From the NCBI GenBank assembly GCA_907165275.2, contig OU015673.1, positions 4,169,001-4,233,000 on the forward strand: a stretch of DNA of 64,000 nucleotides. Direction: 5' to 3'. The DNA is from Zygaena filipendulae. Lineage: Eukaryota; Arthropoda; Insecta; Lepidoptera; Zygaenidae. Position numbers and translations under genes: made by a program. The notes under the pieces are model-generated. The model was not told the DNA's origin. It saw only the letters and a list, made by a program, of their open reading frames with translations, and did no database searches. Of this stretch, positions 34,401 through 48,600 are shown one piece after another. Position 1 is the stretch's first letter, and every line of letters starts with the position of its first letter.

Positions 34401-37400
34401 TGCGCGGCGTGCGGCGGAGCCCTGGGCACCGCGCTCTATCTCAATAACAAAGTTAAGGTAAAAATATTCAACTGGGCCCTTATTCACTATCACCAACAAC
34501 ATTCCTTGCCCTCAATCCCAAACGCTCCGGATGGCAAAATATTTGAAATTAATATTCTCTTTGCCATAAGACGCGTTTTAAATGTATTTTTTTGAAATGA
34601 AACTTCTTTGAGCACGAGAAAAAAAAACATTTTTTTGCAGCGTTTAATTACTCTAATATCCTAACACGCACGACGCGTTTTGGTCATAGCTATCTGTGGT
34701 CATAGTGAATAAGGACCCTGTTTTATCTACAAACCATTTTATTAATGTAAAATTCGACGAACGATTAAAATTATTACACTTGAGTGAAGTGATATGGTGT
34801 TATCGCCACTATATAATATACATATATTATGTAGATCGTCGGGTTGATTGTTGATAATGGTTGATACGCGTTTCCTCTAAGTATGCAAATCATCATGCTT
34901 GTTTGTTTCTTATCTTATTTACCTACATGTTATCGTATCTGACGCAGCTTCGAAGGTGTGTCTTCACAGAGCATAGGTACCTACTAATTTGTGTGCATTT
35001 TAATTGTTTATCACATGGCCTGGCCTTATGCAACTTGTATTCAGTGGTAACTAGTTCAAGTACTTTATATGTATACATTACCTATATAAATATTCATCGT
35101 ACCTTTCTCTATAAGTATAGGCAGAGAATAGAAATCACCACTTAGCATAGATACCTGTTGTATTTTGCTAAGTGCCCCTTGCAATAATTACTTTAGCACA
35201 TGTGTGAATTTTAGGATGGTGACTCTGCTCTGGTGGTATTTAGCATGCGCATTGCGCAGTGTATCTCGTTTTTATAATTATGCATCTAAGAACTTGGTCA
35301 ATATGTAGTAGTAGTCTGTAGTTCTGTACCAAATAGGTACAACGTTATTTTTTTAATATACAACCACCTAACATACCTAGTCCAAATGAGATTGACGTCA
35401 ACTGTTTTTAATAAGATGAATCGTAAATCACAAAGAAGAAGAAATTAGATTAAAATTTTAAAAAATATGGCCACGCCCCCGTACTCAGCAATTCCAGGCC
35501 GTTGACTTAAAAAAATTCAGTCATATAATAATAGGTCCTTATACATTTAACATTGTTTATAACTTATCCTACACAACATCCCCTGAACTAGGTACCTATA
35601 CCTACCTACTTACACTAAACCTGAAAAGTATCTATTATGACTGAAAAAATTTAAGGCAGCGGATTTTGTATATGGGAACTGTTAAGGTCTAAGAAATGTT
35701 TACATGTTAATTTTAATTTAAACTTTTTTTGTACTTTTCTTTCTCAAATAAATAGATTTATACTAACTTTATAAGTGGATACCTACCTACTAAAAATAAC
35801 GTAGTTACCTATGTATATTAAAAATTTTGTCGCCTGTTTAATATTTACCTTATCTATTCAATGACAACAAAACTATTTTATTAAGTTTTGTCATTATTAT
35901 TATGTTATTAGAAAATGAAGCCGATCTACGCCCGGCTCGTGCCGTTCGCAGCCGTGTGCGGCGCTAACTTCATCAACATTCCCATGATGAGGAGCAAGTG
36001 AGACCACCTCGATACTTTCATTGTACATAATATTGCACCTTTAGAATTAAAGTGACCTTACTCAAAATTTCTGTAACTGCTATTGATATAAATTGATTAA
36101 AAAAAAAACTCTAAAAACATGTGCTGAAAAAGAACCCGGAATTATGAGTAACCGAACCGAACCGAAATATTTCGGTAGTAGTTAGTAGTTTTTTGAAGTG
36201 AAACTTTTTTGAGCACGAGGGAAAAACAATTTAAGTGGCGCGTTATGTTAACCGAACGTGTATCTACTATAGTCACAGTGGGCCTATATCGCTATAGAAA
36301 ACTAACTTACTTACCATCAAGGCACCCACCCACTCGGGGGCGCCACGAGAGTAAATTGGCACGCATAATTATTAGATTTAGATTCAATTTCAACACAAAC
36401 CATAATTGGAAACTAGGGAGCAATTTTGTAACATTTTGTCCCATTACTTTTTTGTCATTGTTTCCAACTGATGTCAAAGTGGCTCAGTCTAAAGTCAATA
36501 CTAAAGAGGCGCTTTGTTGGTAGCGCATACAGGCGCCAGCCATGACTAGGGGCGCGGCACTGCACATGACGTCACTAGCGGTAGTTAACATTGTCAACTC
36601 GGCTAAGGGGGCTCGGTGTGTGTGTTAACGTGTCAGCGAGCTGCTGAACGGCACGCCGGTGGTGACGGCGGAGGGCGCGCGCGTGGGCGAGTCGCGGCGC
36701 GCCGCGCGGCTCGGCATCGGGCTGGTGTGCGTGTCGCGCGTGCTGATGGCGGTGCCCGGCATGAGTGAGTCGCGTCGCTGCGTGCTGTGCTCGTACCACG
36801 GCACGTGAGGAGCTACTCGCCCAAGTGTAAGTGTAATGTCGGCTCGCAGCCCTGACGCCGCTGGCGACGTCGTACCTGGCGCGGCGCGGGCTGTTCTGCC
36901 GGCGGCCGTGGCTGGCGCTGCCGCTGCAGCTGGCGCTGGTGGGGCTGTGCGTGACGTTCGCCACGCCGCTGTGCTGCGCGCTGTTCCCGCAGCGCGCCGC
37001 CGTGCCCGTCGCCGCGCTGGAGCCGCCCCTGCAGGTGACTGCTCACCGCTCGCTCTTGGCCCCGGGTCCCGGGCCCTAGGGAAGGGGTCGCCCAATCTCG
37101 CGCGGGGGAGGTGAGGGGGGGGGGGGTCCGCCAGATATCACGTCATTTTTCTTTGCAAAAAACTGCGTAAAATTGCGGCAAACTGGATTAAATTAAATGA
37201 GAATTATTGTTCCTTTACTAAAATATATAATTATCCGACCTTGTATTGATATAAAGTTAGTGTAACTAGTGTGGAGTGTGCAGTACGTATGTATTTTCTT
37301 TTCATCGTTTGCCACGTCTTATGGCGTCTCTCCTCCAAAAAAAAAGTCCAAGAGATTTATTTGCAAGTACAAACGAGCCCTTGTTACCATAGGATTTGTA

Positions 37401-37489
37401 TAATACTATATTTGCATAATTCATTCCAGGAAATTGTCAAGAAAAACTACCCAAAAGCAAAGGAGGTTTACTTCAACAAGGGATTATAA
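31498..37489 (+). CDS. Sfxn1-3: Sideroflexin (SFXN1/3-like mitochondrial serine transporter)
   Basis: Eight exons (31498-31649, 33070-33224, 33837-33954, 34382-34457, 35912-35997, 36637-36764, 36850-37034, 37430-37489) join in frame to 319 aa plus TAA, the family's usual size of about 320. Signature stretches are HPDTGE at residues 77-82, NYTNRSGDA starting at 129, [12 protein letters not shown] in exon 5, and the conserved C-terminus YFNKGL. Hydrophobic segments in exons 3, 4, 6 and 7 fit the several inner-membrane spans of sideroflexins. Human SFXN1 and SFXN3 import serine into mitochondria for one-carbon metabolism, and this insect protein belongs to the SFXN1-3 branch by motif content. 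Exons 6 and 7 are extremely GC-rich compared with the AT-rich surroundings. The 3'UTR probably runs to an AATAAA at about 38245 or 38694. Confidence 0.95.
33480..33702. mobile_element. MITE, family D (TGGACATAGATAAGCAATA ends)
   Basis: A terminal inverted repeat of about 35 bp: TGGACATAGATAAGCAATA then TGTTAACCCACA on the left, mirrored on the right. In intron 2 of the sideroflexin gene. The second copy is at 63285-63506. Confidence 0.8.
34474..34719. mobile_element. MITE, family C (CCCTTATTCACTATGACC ends), full copy
   Basis: Left GGGCCCTTATTCACTAT and right ATAGTGAATAAGGACCC form the terminal inverted repeat; inner ACAACATTCCTTGCC, CAATCCCAAACGCTCC and TTGAGCACGAG blocks are shared by other copies. 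Begins 16 bp after exon 4 of the sideroflexin gene. Confidence 0.75.
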
Positions 37490-39609
37490 GTTTAATAACT
37501 TGATGGTATTGTGTTGGTACTAGGTACCTATTGCTTGACTCGATAGATGAAAGCAATCATTATATTTCAGTCAGATTTGTACACGTTAGATAATGCAGAA
37601 GAAACCGGGTGAGAATATAACCTCACAAGAAAAGACTTAAACTCTGAGGGCCGACCACCACACTTTATAGTTGTACCTACTATTGCCGCTACTACAGAGT
37701 AATCAGAAGGCCAATTTGTGCTCATGCATTCCACACCAGTCTCGCCTCGATAAAGGGTCTCTCTCCAATGTATATCGACACTAACTTACTCGCAACAGGC
37801 GTATATGAAGGGAGACCCTTAAGATGCAGGTTTGGTGTTTTCGTGTGCGGAAACAGTTCTTAGAACCAATGGGCGAGATGTTAATATTGTTTATTTTTTA
37901 AGGATATTTTTTTTTGTGCCAGTTGATATTTTCATAAAAGGTGTTTTGAGTATTTTTTTTTTCTTAAATAACATTTTGTCACGTCATGCCATGTGTTTTT
38001 GCGAAACAATGCTCAATATTCAGTTGTGATACTCTTTTGTGATCTGTTGCTGAACTATTATACAATTGTTATTTTTTTAATTTGTATATTAAATTAAGCA
38101 ATTTTACCTATGTAGCTCAATTATTTTAGCAATATCGTGCAATACATTCCATTATGGTCATTTATTATTGTTAATTATTGTTATAATAAGAATTTCTAAT
38201 CGATTGTATCGATCTTGTGCGGACGAGGGTCGCCCAAACCTGACAATAAACTGTGCGTGATTTATATTTATTGGAATATTAGCCAATTACCTAATTAATA
38301 ACGAAGCTGATGCTTATCATCATAGCAAAAGAAAAGATAAAAATTATAAATAAAAAATGAATAATGTTATTATTGTTGTTTGAATTATTATCCAGTATTC
38401 TGAAGTTTTCGCAACTTAGTGCCCCTTTTCGATTAAAATTTATAAACAATAATTTCAAATAAAAGAATATTTTGTGATAGTTAAAAATAATGTATATTGT
38501 GTTCATATTGATTGTAATATGCAGTACTTCACTTAACTTAATATTAAACTAGCACTTTAAATAGTTTTCAACAACATGGCATACAATACTTTAAATACAT
38601 GATTCATATCAGATCATAAATTAGAAAAGACTTCATTGGCTATCACTTGTATTAAAAATAATACTTGGACACCATTGTTTTGTCCCTGTCTTGAATAAAT
38701 TTCAAATCACTTAGAATTAAAGCTTCCCACCAGGCTTCCAGGTTGGTCTAAGTAAATCAGGGCCCAGGAATTGCCTGGCGGTAATTCCCCGTGTTTTTGT
38801 TTCGTTCTCGGATTATCACGAATATTCAGCGATAATTTTTTTATATAAAGAATAAATTATTCGATATTAATGTTAAAAAGCTGTTTTGAACTTCCGGAGC
38901 TTTCACATTTAAATATTTAATTTATTCAAAAACAAAGGGGCTTTGAACTACGCCCCGACCGGCCGAAATTACAAATAAAGTAATATATTAACTAGAGAGC
39001 CGATGCAGGTATGTATGTATATAATTATGTAAAGCTGTTCATTCCAAATGTGCGAAACAGGAATCTACAATATTCCACGCTCACTCAAACTAAAACCCAC
39101 TGGCGTTTAATAAATTTTTTATGTAAATCAATGTTCTTTAGCCACTGATATACTAAATACCCAAGATACGCAAAAATGTCTTCACAAAATTCTGTAAAAT
39201 GGGAGGTTTTTTGATGAATACAAGTTTGGCGCGTGAGTACACACATGCATAAGTACGAATTTTGCTTGATCAATCATTCAATAGGTTTTTAACAGTGATT
39301 TAATTTTTTGTTTTTACCTACGCAACTTTTAGCGAACCTAGGTATTTACAACGCAAAAAAAATTGTTTACACAAATGTCTTTAGCGCAACGAATTGTTTA
39401 GCTTTGCTCACTAAAATCAGTTGACGTCACTCTTTTTCACTTTTCACACTAAACCGATTCGACATATCAATCCAATAGGCAAGGGCAATCAATCCAGTGC
39501 TCGGGCTGACTTGGCCTTTGTCGGTCTTCTATCGGATTTAAACCCGAAAACGGCAGGCTTTTATCGGGTTTAATCCCGAGCACTACACTATTTGTCACAC
39601 CATCACGAA
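37490..39609. other. Convergent intergenic region, sideroflexin and ZAD-ZnF 3' ends
   Basis: AT-rich 3'UTR-like sequence. AATAAA signals on the plus strand near 38245 and 38694 suit the sideroflexin transcript. A short palindrome (AAGGGTCTCTC at 37755 / GGGAGACCCTT at 37811) and repeat H at 39497-39586 are present. No coding sequence supported. Confidence 0.55.
39497..39586. repeat. Short palindromic repeat H in 3'UTR of ZAD-ZnF gene
   Basis: GTGCTCGGG to CCCGAGCAC with inner TATCGGATTTAAACCCGA / TTATCGGGTTTAATCCC blocks. It starts 24 bp beyond the stop codon, so it is probably transcribed in the 3'UTR. Confidence 0.6.
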
Positions 39610-42600
39610 TCACTCGTCGCTGTAGGTGATGTACGCGTTCAGGTAGTCCCCCTGCGAGTCCAGCATCAGCTTGGGCTGGCTGTACGCCAGCTCCGGCGGC
39701 GCGGGCGCGGGCGGCGCGGGCGGCGCGGGCGCGGGGGGCGGCGCGTCGGTCAGCTTGCGCCGCTTGCGGTTCTTCTTGTCCCAGGGCGCGTACGGTATCT
39801 TGAGGTGCACCGTCTGGATGTGCAGCTTCACCGCGCTGCTCTGCGTGAAGCGGCGGTTGCAGTGCTGGCACTGGTAGCGCTTCTCGCCCGTGTGCACCTG
39901 GCGATGGATGACGGAATGTTCATGTATCATGGACGTAGAACGAGAGTGGCAGCTCTAGCAGACACTCACTACTCGCGAGCATACATAGCGCGTAGTTTAG
40001 AACGTATTGATGCTGTACAGATTTCTGCAGCATCAATACGGTTAACGGCTTGGTTGTTGCAGGAATTTGTCAATATTTGCTTTTATAGAGACATCCCAAT
40101 TAAAAAAAATTGTAACAAATACAGAAAAGTGATATTCGCGATTTTTTTAATAACATGCTTTAGCCTTAATTTGCGAAGTATAAATAATTACTATGCGTTT
40201 ATTTTTATCGATGACAAAAATTACTTTTTACGATTAATCGCCAATATCTATCTTCTATGTTATCGTTTAGTTATGGTTTAGCTATCGTGCAGTATGAATA
40301 TAAAGTGTGCGGCGACTCACGACGAGGTGGCGGTCCCGGTTGCTGGTCATGCTGAAGCGGCGGTCGCAGTGCGGGCAGCCGTACGGCTTCTCGCGCGTGT
40401 GCGTGCGCATGTGCACCAGCAGGTTCGCGTATTGCTGCCGCACACAGGCAACACCACATTACGATGCAAATCGGCCAAACTGTCTCCATAGCCATGTTGA
40501 CTACCGTCATCGTCATGTCACGTGCTCATCGAAAATGGACTTTTTCGTGACCACGTGACATGACGATATGTTCCTCAGTTTTCTACAACGATAACGATTA
40601 TTTATAGATTACTAGCTGTGCCCCGCGGTAAGTTCGGAGTTCCCGTGGGAATTCCGGGATAAAAAGTACCCTATGTCCTTCTTTGTACCCCTGACAACGT
40701 GCATGCCAAATTTCATCCAAATCCGTTCAGCCTTTTTTGCGTGATTGAGTAACAAACATCCTTTCACATTTATAATATTGGTAGGATCAACTGGCTAAAA
40801 GGGACATTAAACTTATAAAGAATATGGGGTTCAGTTTTCGATTCTTGTTTGAAATATTATCTAAGAAAAATATTTACGAAAATTGACGTAAGTTGCCTAA
40901 ACGTTGAGGGATCACCCTAAAGGTCATTTAACGCCCCTTCCATTTGTACTTTGTATTATTAGACTAAGACCAAAATAAGTCGCGTTAAGATTACCCTTGC
41001 GCTCAAAAACAAGTTTCACTTCATAAAAACACATTTACAACGTGTCTTGTGGCATACAGAATATTAGTTTCATATATTTTGGAATCTCGACCATATTTTG
41101 TGCTTGTTTTTGGAACGCGCGTTATTGGCAAGGAACCCTTATTCACTATGACCATAAACTCTGATGGACTGATTGCCCCGTTTATGCCCGGTGCTTGGGT
41201 TTAAACCCGATAGAAGCCCGATACGCCTAGGCGTAAACTGGGTTTAAGCCCAAGCCCCGGGTTGATTGCTCATCTATAATATTAAGGTAAGGTAGTAAGT
41301 GTTTGTAAGCTGGTGTACCTTGGTGGCGTGTCCGCACACGTCGCACATGTACCGCTTGAGGAAGTCGTGCCCCGGGTGCTCCGCCTCGTAGTGCTTGCGC
41401 GCCTGCACGTCATTCGCCAGGTACTTGCCGCACTGCCATACAAATTCACTCAATTATGAAACTACCGCTGTGTTTCAAGACACGCACCGTGCGCGTCATG
41501 CGCGCTATGTTATCGTTTTGCATCCGCCCGATTCGCGCATCAGCTGATGTATACAACGTGTTAATGAATTAACTGAAAACCTGATACACCCCATTTAAAA
41601 AAATAAACAATAATATGATTAAAATATATTTTATATCGAAAAAATGTATACTTTAAAAGTTATTCAACATTAATTTGGAGGTGACCTATCTACGAAATTC
41701 CAAACGCTACGCCCGCGCCAAATATTGTATTATAAATAATTTAGACATGGTACCAGCCCATGGTACTGGTAATGTTTCCTAAAAAAATAAAAGTGACGTC
41801 ATATGTCAAGCTTGGCTGTGATTGGTGTTTCGTTGCAACGTTCCGTTTCACAAAATTAAAAGTTGAATATTTTGGAAACTATTGATTTTTTTTTAGTAAA
41901 TCTTTCACAATAACGTTTTCCAAGGCTCTATTTTTGAAATATTGACACAATTTCTAATTATAAATTTCATGCAAGTACCCTATTATGAATCCGTACAAGG
42001 GTTCCAATAGAAATAGAGTACATTTATTTATTTCACTTGCAACTGACCTAATACATTATTTTCTTTCTTATCTCTTCTCTCGCCGATATTAACTACAGAT
42101 AATTTCGATCACTCAAATATTGATTGGAAGAAATAGTCCACTTTTATACACAAATTGACTCCCTTTTATTATCAATCTTAATTATAAATTTTATGTTACA
42201 ACTAGCTGACCCGGCTATGTTGTTTTGCTATGTTTTTTTAGGGTTGGACCACCCTTGGCACTTAAGGGTACAAAAAATAGTTTACGTCCTATTCTCAGAC
42301 CTACCGAACGTACACAAAAAAATTCATAGAAATCGGTCAAGCTAAACGCGTTTGGCTCACTCCTGCCCGGCGCCCGCGCAGGCTTCGCCGCACTGACGGC
42401 GACACACTTACTGACCAGTTCGCAGTCGCTGGCGGTGATGGCGCCGTTGTTGAGCACCTCGGAGGGCTGCACGCCGCGCGCCGGCCGGCCCCGCTTGCGC
42501 GCGCCGCCCGCGCCCTCCTTGCCCCGCGCACTCCTGCCCGGCGCCCGCGCAGGCTTCGCCGCCCTGACGGCGACACACTTACTGACCAGTTCGCAGTCGC

Positions 42601-45600
42601 TGGCGGTGATGGCGCCGTTGTTGAGCACCTCGGAGGGCTGCACGCCGCGCGCCGGCCGGCCCCGCTTGCGCGCGCCGCCCGCGCCCTCCTTGCCCCGCGC
42701 ACTCCTGCCCGGCGCCCGCGCAGGCTTCGACGCACTGACGGCGACACACTTATTTATTTACTAGCTGTTCCCCGCGGTTTCATCCGTGTTAATTTTGGGG
42801 ACCCCGCGAAAATTCCGGGATGAATTACCCATGTTCTTTTTGTACCCCCTGACAACATATATGCAAAACTTCATGATAGTTAAACCTTTGAGCTATGAAA
42901 GCGTAACAGACAAACAAACTGACATTCGTATTTATAATAGTAAAGTTTTTTAAAGTCTATCTGAAATGCCAGTTAGAAGGCACGACATGTCAGTGAGCTC
43001 GTATGAAAAGTTCGCGTTATACAGTTAGCATCGTAAATATGTAAACACTTTCATCAGTCGTTATTAGTATTGCAATAAGATTTAACTGTCAAAAGTGACT
43101 AGATATTTCCAATGCTGACTGTAAACCGAGCACTTTTCTTCCTGTTTTTCCGACGCGACGCCACTGATAACTTCGTATGTAAGAATAAATTATGTAGTAT
43201 AGAATTAAAGGAGACATATTATTGAAAGAGCGTATTCAGTATTCGATTCTCGCCTCAAATCACTCACCCGGGTAAACACACGTATTTTGTTAAGGTTTTC
43301 TGAATTTTCTGTGATTTATCACTATTTTTTGTATATTATTTTTACTATAGTATATTAATGCTTTAATTCTATCATATGCCTGTACAGTGTACGCTGCAAA
43401 AACATGTTTCAAATATTTAAAACTAATTGCGTCAATCCTAAATCTAGGTAATAAATATCTACCTCAATTAAAATTACACCGTGTATGGTGAAAAATAATG
43501 CAATCCCACTCACAAATTGATGTCGGCGTGCTTATTGGAGCTGCCCAGGTGCGTCTGGAAGGCGTCCTGGTTCAGGAACTGCACGTTGCAGTCGGCGCAG
43601 TACAGCGGGTCCTCGGGGTCCGGCGCCCCGGGGGAGCCGCCGCCCTCCTGCGCGATGGAGACAACTCTCTCAAGGTTCTTTCTTTCTTTTTATGGACTTT
43701 CGCATGTAATGCATTAAGCATTTAGTTTCAAATAAAATAAATTAGATGAATGTATAAAATGTATTATAATATATATTTGCGTTGTTAACAGCATTTATCA
43801 TTGTTGTACGGTTTGAAATTGCAAATCATGGTGGATTGCGAGAACTTCCTCGGAACTCTTGGAGGAAACCAAAGAAGTCATCTCGAAATGTCATTTAACT
43901 CCTTGAGAACATAAAAAACCGTCAATGTGAAAATAATTAATTGTCGAATAGAGCACCATAAAACGCAACTTTTAACCATTTTTTATCGACACGAAAATAG
44001 ATGACGGAATCGTTTCGAAATCTTTGATTTCCGCCAAAAATTCCCCCGCAGAGTTTTCAACCGAAACTTCAAACCTGCACCCATATAGGGCATAACCAAA
44101 TCTATGATCGAATAACGCATGAAAACTAACGACGCATCGTTTTGTCGCGCAGTCACGCAAGACCATTGATTGGACTATTTTACGTGACATAATGAAACGA
44201 TACGTTTCTTTAATCTTTTATCGATTACTATCATTGACCTCCATTATCGCATGGTCGGCGACCCGATTGGCGCAGTAGGTCACCATGCCTACCCGCTAAT
44301 CAAGAGGTTCCGGGTTCGATTCACGATGATGGTGAGCTCTAGGTGTGATGAACACAGGGTTCCATTTTCCAATTTGGGCGAGTTAATGTAACTATAGTAG
44401 GTATAATATATTATAATTATGTAATAATATAAACAACGTATTGTTTGGTTTCCACGCCACAAGCGTGTGGCCCTGTGGTGTGGCTTAGTGTGGGATCAAG
44501 TGGGTCTATGTGTGAAGTATTATAATTTTATTATTGACCTCCAAATTCTTGGGTGTCTGGTAATCTTCCTGCCCTCTTAGCCAAGTTGACAATCTATGTT
44601 TGTGACCACGTGACACGACAATACGTTCCTCAGTTTTCTATAGCGTTAACGATTATTATAGATCGTCAACATGGCTAAGGGGGCAGCAGTTTTCGCACAG
44701 GACCTGTCCAGGAGGGTGCACCCACGAGTCATGACCCACCTCTTCCTTGTGCGCGAGGTTCCTGTGGCAGCACAGGCCCGCCTCGCTGACGAAGCTGCGC
44801 CCGCAGATGTTGCAGATGTTCGTGGACGGGTGTTTGATCCTTATGTGCGTCAGCCGCGTCGACAGCTTCCTGCGACATTCGTGGCCATAACCAACGAGCC
44901 CAGCACGCGACCGGTGGGCGGACGGTCAGCGCGTTCCGAGCGCGAGCGGACACGCAGGTATCCGCGTTCAATTCAAATTAAAATACCCGTTTTTTTATCT
45001 ATACTAATAAAAAGATATAATAATTTAATAATAAATATACTATCTATAGTTCTATACTAATAATAAAAAGAGAATAGATTTGATTTTTCGTGTATACGTT
45101 TGTCACTACATATAATAAAACAAAGTCCTCCACCGCGTTTGTCTGTTCGCGATTAACTCAAAAACTACTGAACGGATTTTCATGCAGTTTTCACCAATAA
45201 ATAGAGTGATTCGTGAAGAAGGTTAAGCTATATGTCCCTGTCCCTTTCGGCAGAGCATGCAAGAGACATCATAATATTATGTTTACACATTTTAGATTAG
45301 TTACTGTTTATGTTTGTTTCTTTGTTTCTTTTTCTTGTGTGTTGTGCTGAAATAAAGGTATTTTCTTCTTCTTCTTCTTCTATATAATTAGTCAAGGTTA
45401 TGTGTAAATTGGTTGAAATGTAAAGTGTTGGAAAAAGTATTTTGTTACGCTTTCACGCCTTAACGGCTCAACTGGTCATCATGAAACTTTACATACACGT
45501 TGTCAGAGGTACAGAGAAGGACAAAGGGTACTTATAGTCCCGGAATTTCTGCAGGATCACCGAAATTACCGCGGGTTACAGCTAGATTATATATTTATTA

Positions 45601-48600
45601 ATTGACTCACTTGAACTCCATATCACAGTGCGGACAGCTATATGTAACGTTCTTATGAAATTTGTAGTGCATATGTGCTTGCCCCCTGCGGATAAAAGAA
45701 TTTTTTTGTGAGGACATTAATTTTTCGTCTCGGACTGTGTAGGTATCTGTGTGTATTTATTATGTCAATGGATGGCTGACCTGTTGTAGCAGACGAAGGC
45801 GCAATCCCGACACGAGTACTTGAAGAGATGCGTGATGATCATGTGCTTGTACATGCTGCGCGCGTTGCGGAAGAAAACCTTGCACATGTCGCACTGCAGC
45901 GGACCAGACACCGCCTGCAATTGGTAGTAATTTTATTGTTGACAGCAGGTTAACAGGCAGTGACGATGTGGTCAAACATTTAAACAGTTTTTTTTTTCAA
46001 GGCAAAGTTCTTCGATACACAATAGTATAATATGCTCGCTCCGATTAACTACCCAATGAATAAGGCACGTCATAACAATAAAAACGGTACCCGTCGTGGG
46101 CAGGTACTAGGTCAATTTTCGAAATTGACCATACACACCCACTGGAAAAATTCAACCTGTATAGTTTGCGTTACTTTACTAGTTTGCGTATTTTCTTACA
46201 TGTAGTTGTGTTCATAGATGGGTTTGCTTGCCCGGTGCTTGGGTTTAGCCGATTAAAACCTGGACATTTACGGGCTTTGATTGGGTTTAAACCCAAACAC
46301 AGGCTTAAACAGGGTTGTTGTTCTATTTTTGTGATCAATAACGCAACCTAATGCAAAGGCGCTAAAAGTGCCACTTTCGTTCGACACGTTGCCTATCGCG
46401 AATGCTTGTAAGTAATAATCTAAAACTCATAAGATTTTTTTTTTTCTTATAAGTTTATTGACTCCTTCAGTTACATAGACATACTAGAATCAGTCTAGAT
46501 GTTGTTTAACTTAAGGGCCACCCAGAGACAACATCGCAAGACATATTTCAGTGATTAATTATGATAGATCAGTTACAGCTATAAAGAGTATTTACTATCA
46601 CTAACGAGAATACGAATACTCTCCAAGTGATTTCCATTGCAAAACACAAGTAATACTGAAGCAGTCTTTGTAATAAAATGGTAAGAATAGGTCATAATTT
46701 GTTCTTACTGGATCATGTTTTTGCATATGTTTTTTGTAAGTGCCAACTTCTCTGAAACCCCTGAAGCAAAGTTCACACTTGAACTTAGCCTCAATATAAT
46801 TCCTGGACTTTTGTCTATCCTGTATAATTGTGTACTGCTCCGTGTGTCCCACTGGAGAGTAGACCAGAAAGTCTGCGGGCAGTTTCTTCAACTTGCGAGT
46901 TGGTTTTATGGACACAACCCCTTTGACACGCTTGCCTCCCTTCGCGCTTAGCCATTTCGGTCGGTTTTTGCACCAATCAGCTTCTCTTTTGCCAAACTTT
47001 TTCATATGCATACAAATATAGTGCTGTTTTGCTGACAGTCTAAAAAAAACATAGTTATAAATTCTTATTGTTTCCAAAAGAGCATTTTGTTTTTTAAAGA
47101 TTTAGCTTAATTCACCTGTCAAAGCTCACTTCGGGGCATTTTTTACACAAATACTTGTACATGTGTTTATCAGTAAGGTGTACCTTCAACAGGTGCTCAG
47201 TTTTGTAGTAATAGTCACAGAACTCACAATGATAGGTGCCACTTACATACTGTAAATAAATTCAATACAAAATTAACATTTTCTCTGTAACTGAATATGC
47301 ATGACAGGATTTCTGAGAGTTAATAAAAAAAAAAAAAAAATGTCCCACAACTCATCACGCATGACCACAATGGGGATGATAACAAGGCATAAAAATCAAA
47401 ATTCTATTGAGTCCTCAATAAGATAATATAGACACATATTTTTTGCTTTTTCAAATTATTCAAAAAATACTTAAGATAAAACGCATTAAAGTTTAGGACT
47501 GTATCTGTATCTGTAGGTATAAAGAGGTGCGACGTCACACGGAATTTCAACTCAATGTATTGCAATTATTTTTTGATTTTGTAAAATAGGGAAAATATTA
47601 TGTGTCCAATATTTTTTATTAATCTTCAAGACAGACTAAAAATAAAAATTTTGTCATCATGCCCATTGTAGTTACAGTCAGCAGCAGAAACATATTAACA
47701 CTGTTGACAGTCATTGAATCTTCTGCAATAAGAATAAATTTTATAGACTGACAAAAGTGTTCACATATTTTTGTTACTAACTGTACATATATTATATAAT
47801 AATTATGTGCATATATAAAATATATAATAGTTCGATCAATTTGCACTCTACCTTATCATGCATGCGCATATGTACAGTTAAACGGCTCTCATTATTGTAA
47901 CCTCTGTTACAAAAGCCACATCTATACTTCCCACTGCTGTGCATTGAGCAAATCTCTTTAGCAGCTTTTGCCTCATTCTCTGATATTGGTACCATGGAAG
48001 CATACTCTTGATCCAACTTAGATCCATCTGCTTCTGATGTCTCAGAGTTGGACTCAACTTTATAAGTTTTTTCATCTCTATCATCATCATCACCATCAAA
48101 GTTATAACTATCAAATAATGAATCAATGTTGCTAGCATCAATATTAACACTAGTTGATTGATCTAATAAATTGTCAACATTTAAATTAATATCTTTTGCT
48201 TCATGTTCAGATACAAAAGATTCCTTTTTAACAACTGCGTCACTGTTGTTTACAGCATCACATTTTACTGTAGCATACTGTAATATGGGTACTTCTGTGT
48301 GCTTCAGGCCAGGTCGGTTATAATTCAACCACTGGAACTTGCTTTCTTGATAGCATACTCTATTGTCATCTAGAAATGATAGATACGGCATGATACCAAT
48401 TACTTCTCGATCCAATGATTTCAAGGAAGATTTGGTTATCTGGAAGTTGAATAAAATGTTGACTAATGTATTTATGTTGAAAAAACTAATGTATCATACT
48501 TTAATAAAATTTTGTAACTTATGAAAGATTAGTAAAATGGGTTCAATATAATCTCTACTATCTCTGTTTTCTTGGTGCATTTAAAATCTACCATCTAAAA

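Noticed and set aside
36575..37114. Several long Arg/Ala-rich open frames on both strands
   Set aside because: They are shadows of the GC-rich sideroflexin exons 6 and 7 (36637-36764 and 36850-37034), which keep family motifs and frame.
42563..42587. 23-bp intron between the duplicated AT-hook exons
   Set aside because: It has GT and AG at its ends, but 23 bp is below any plausible intron length, and splicing it would shift the frame before the next finger.
44252..44320. tRNA gene
   Set aside because: A and B boxes are present, but I do not see a foldable full cloverleaf with acceptor stem, and a SINE body follows.
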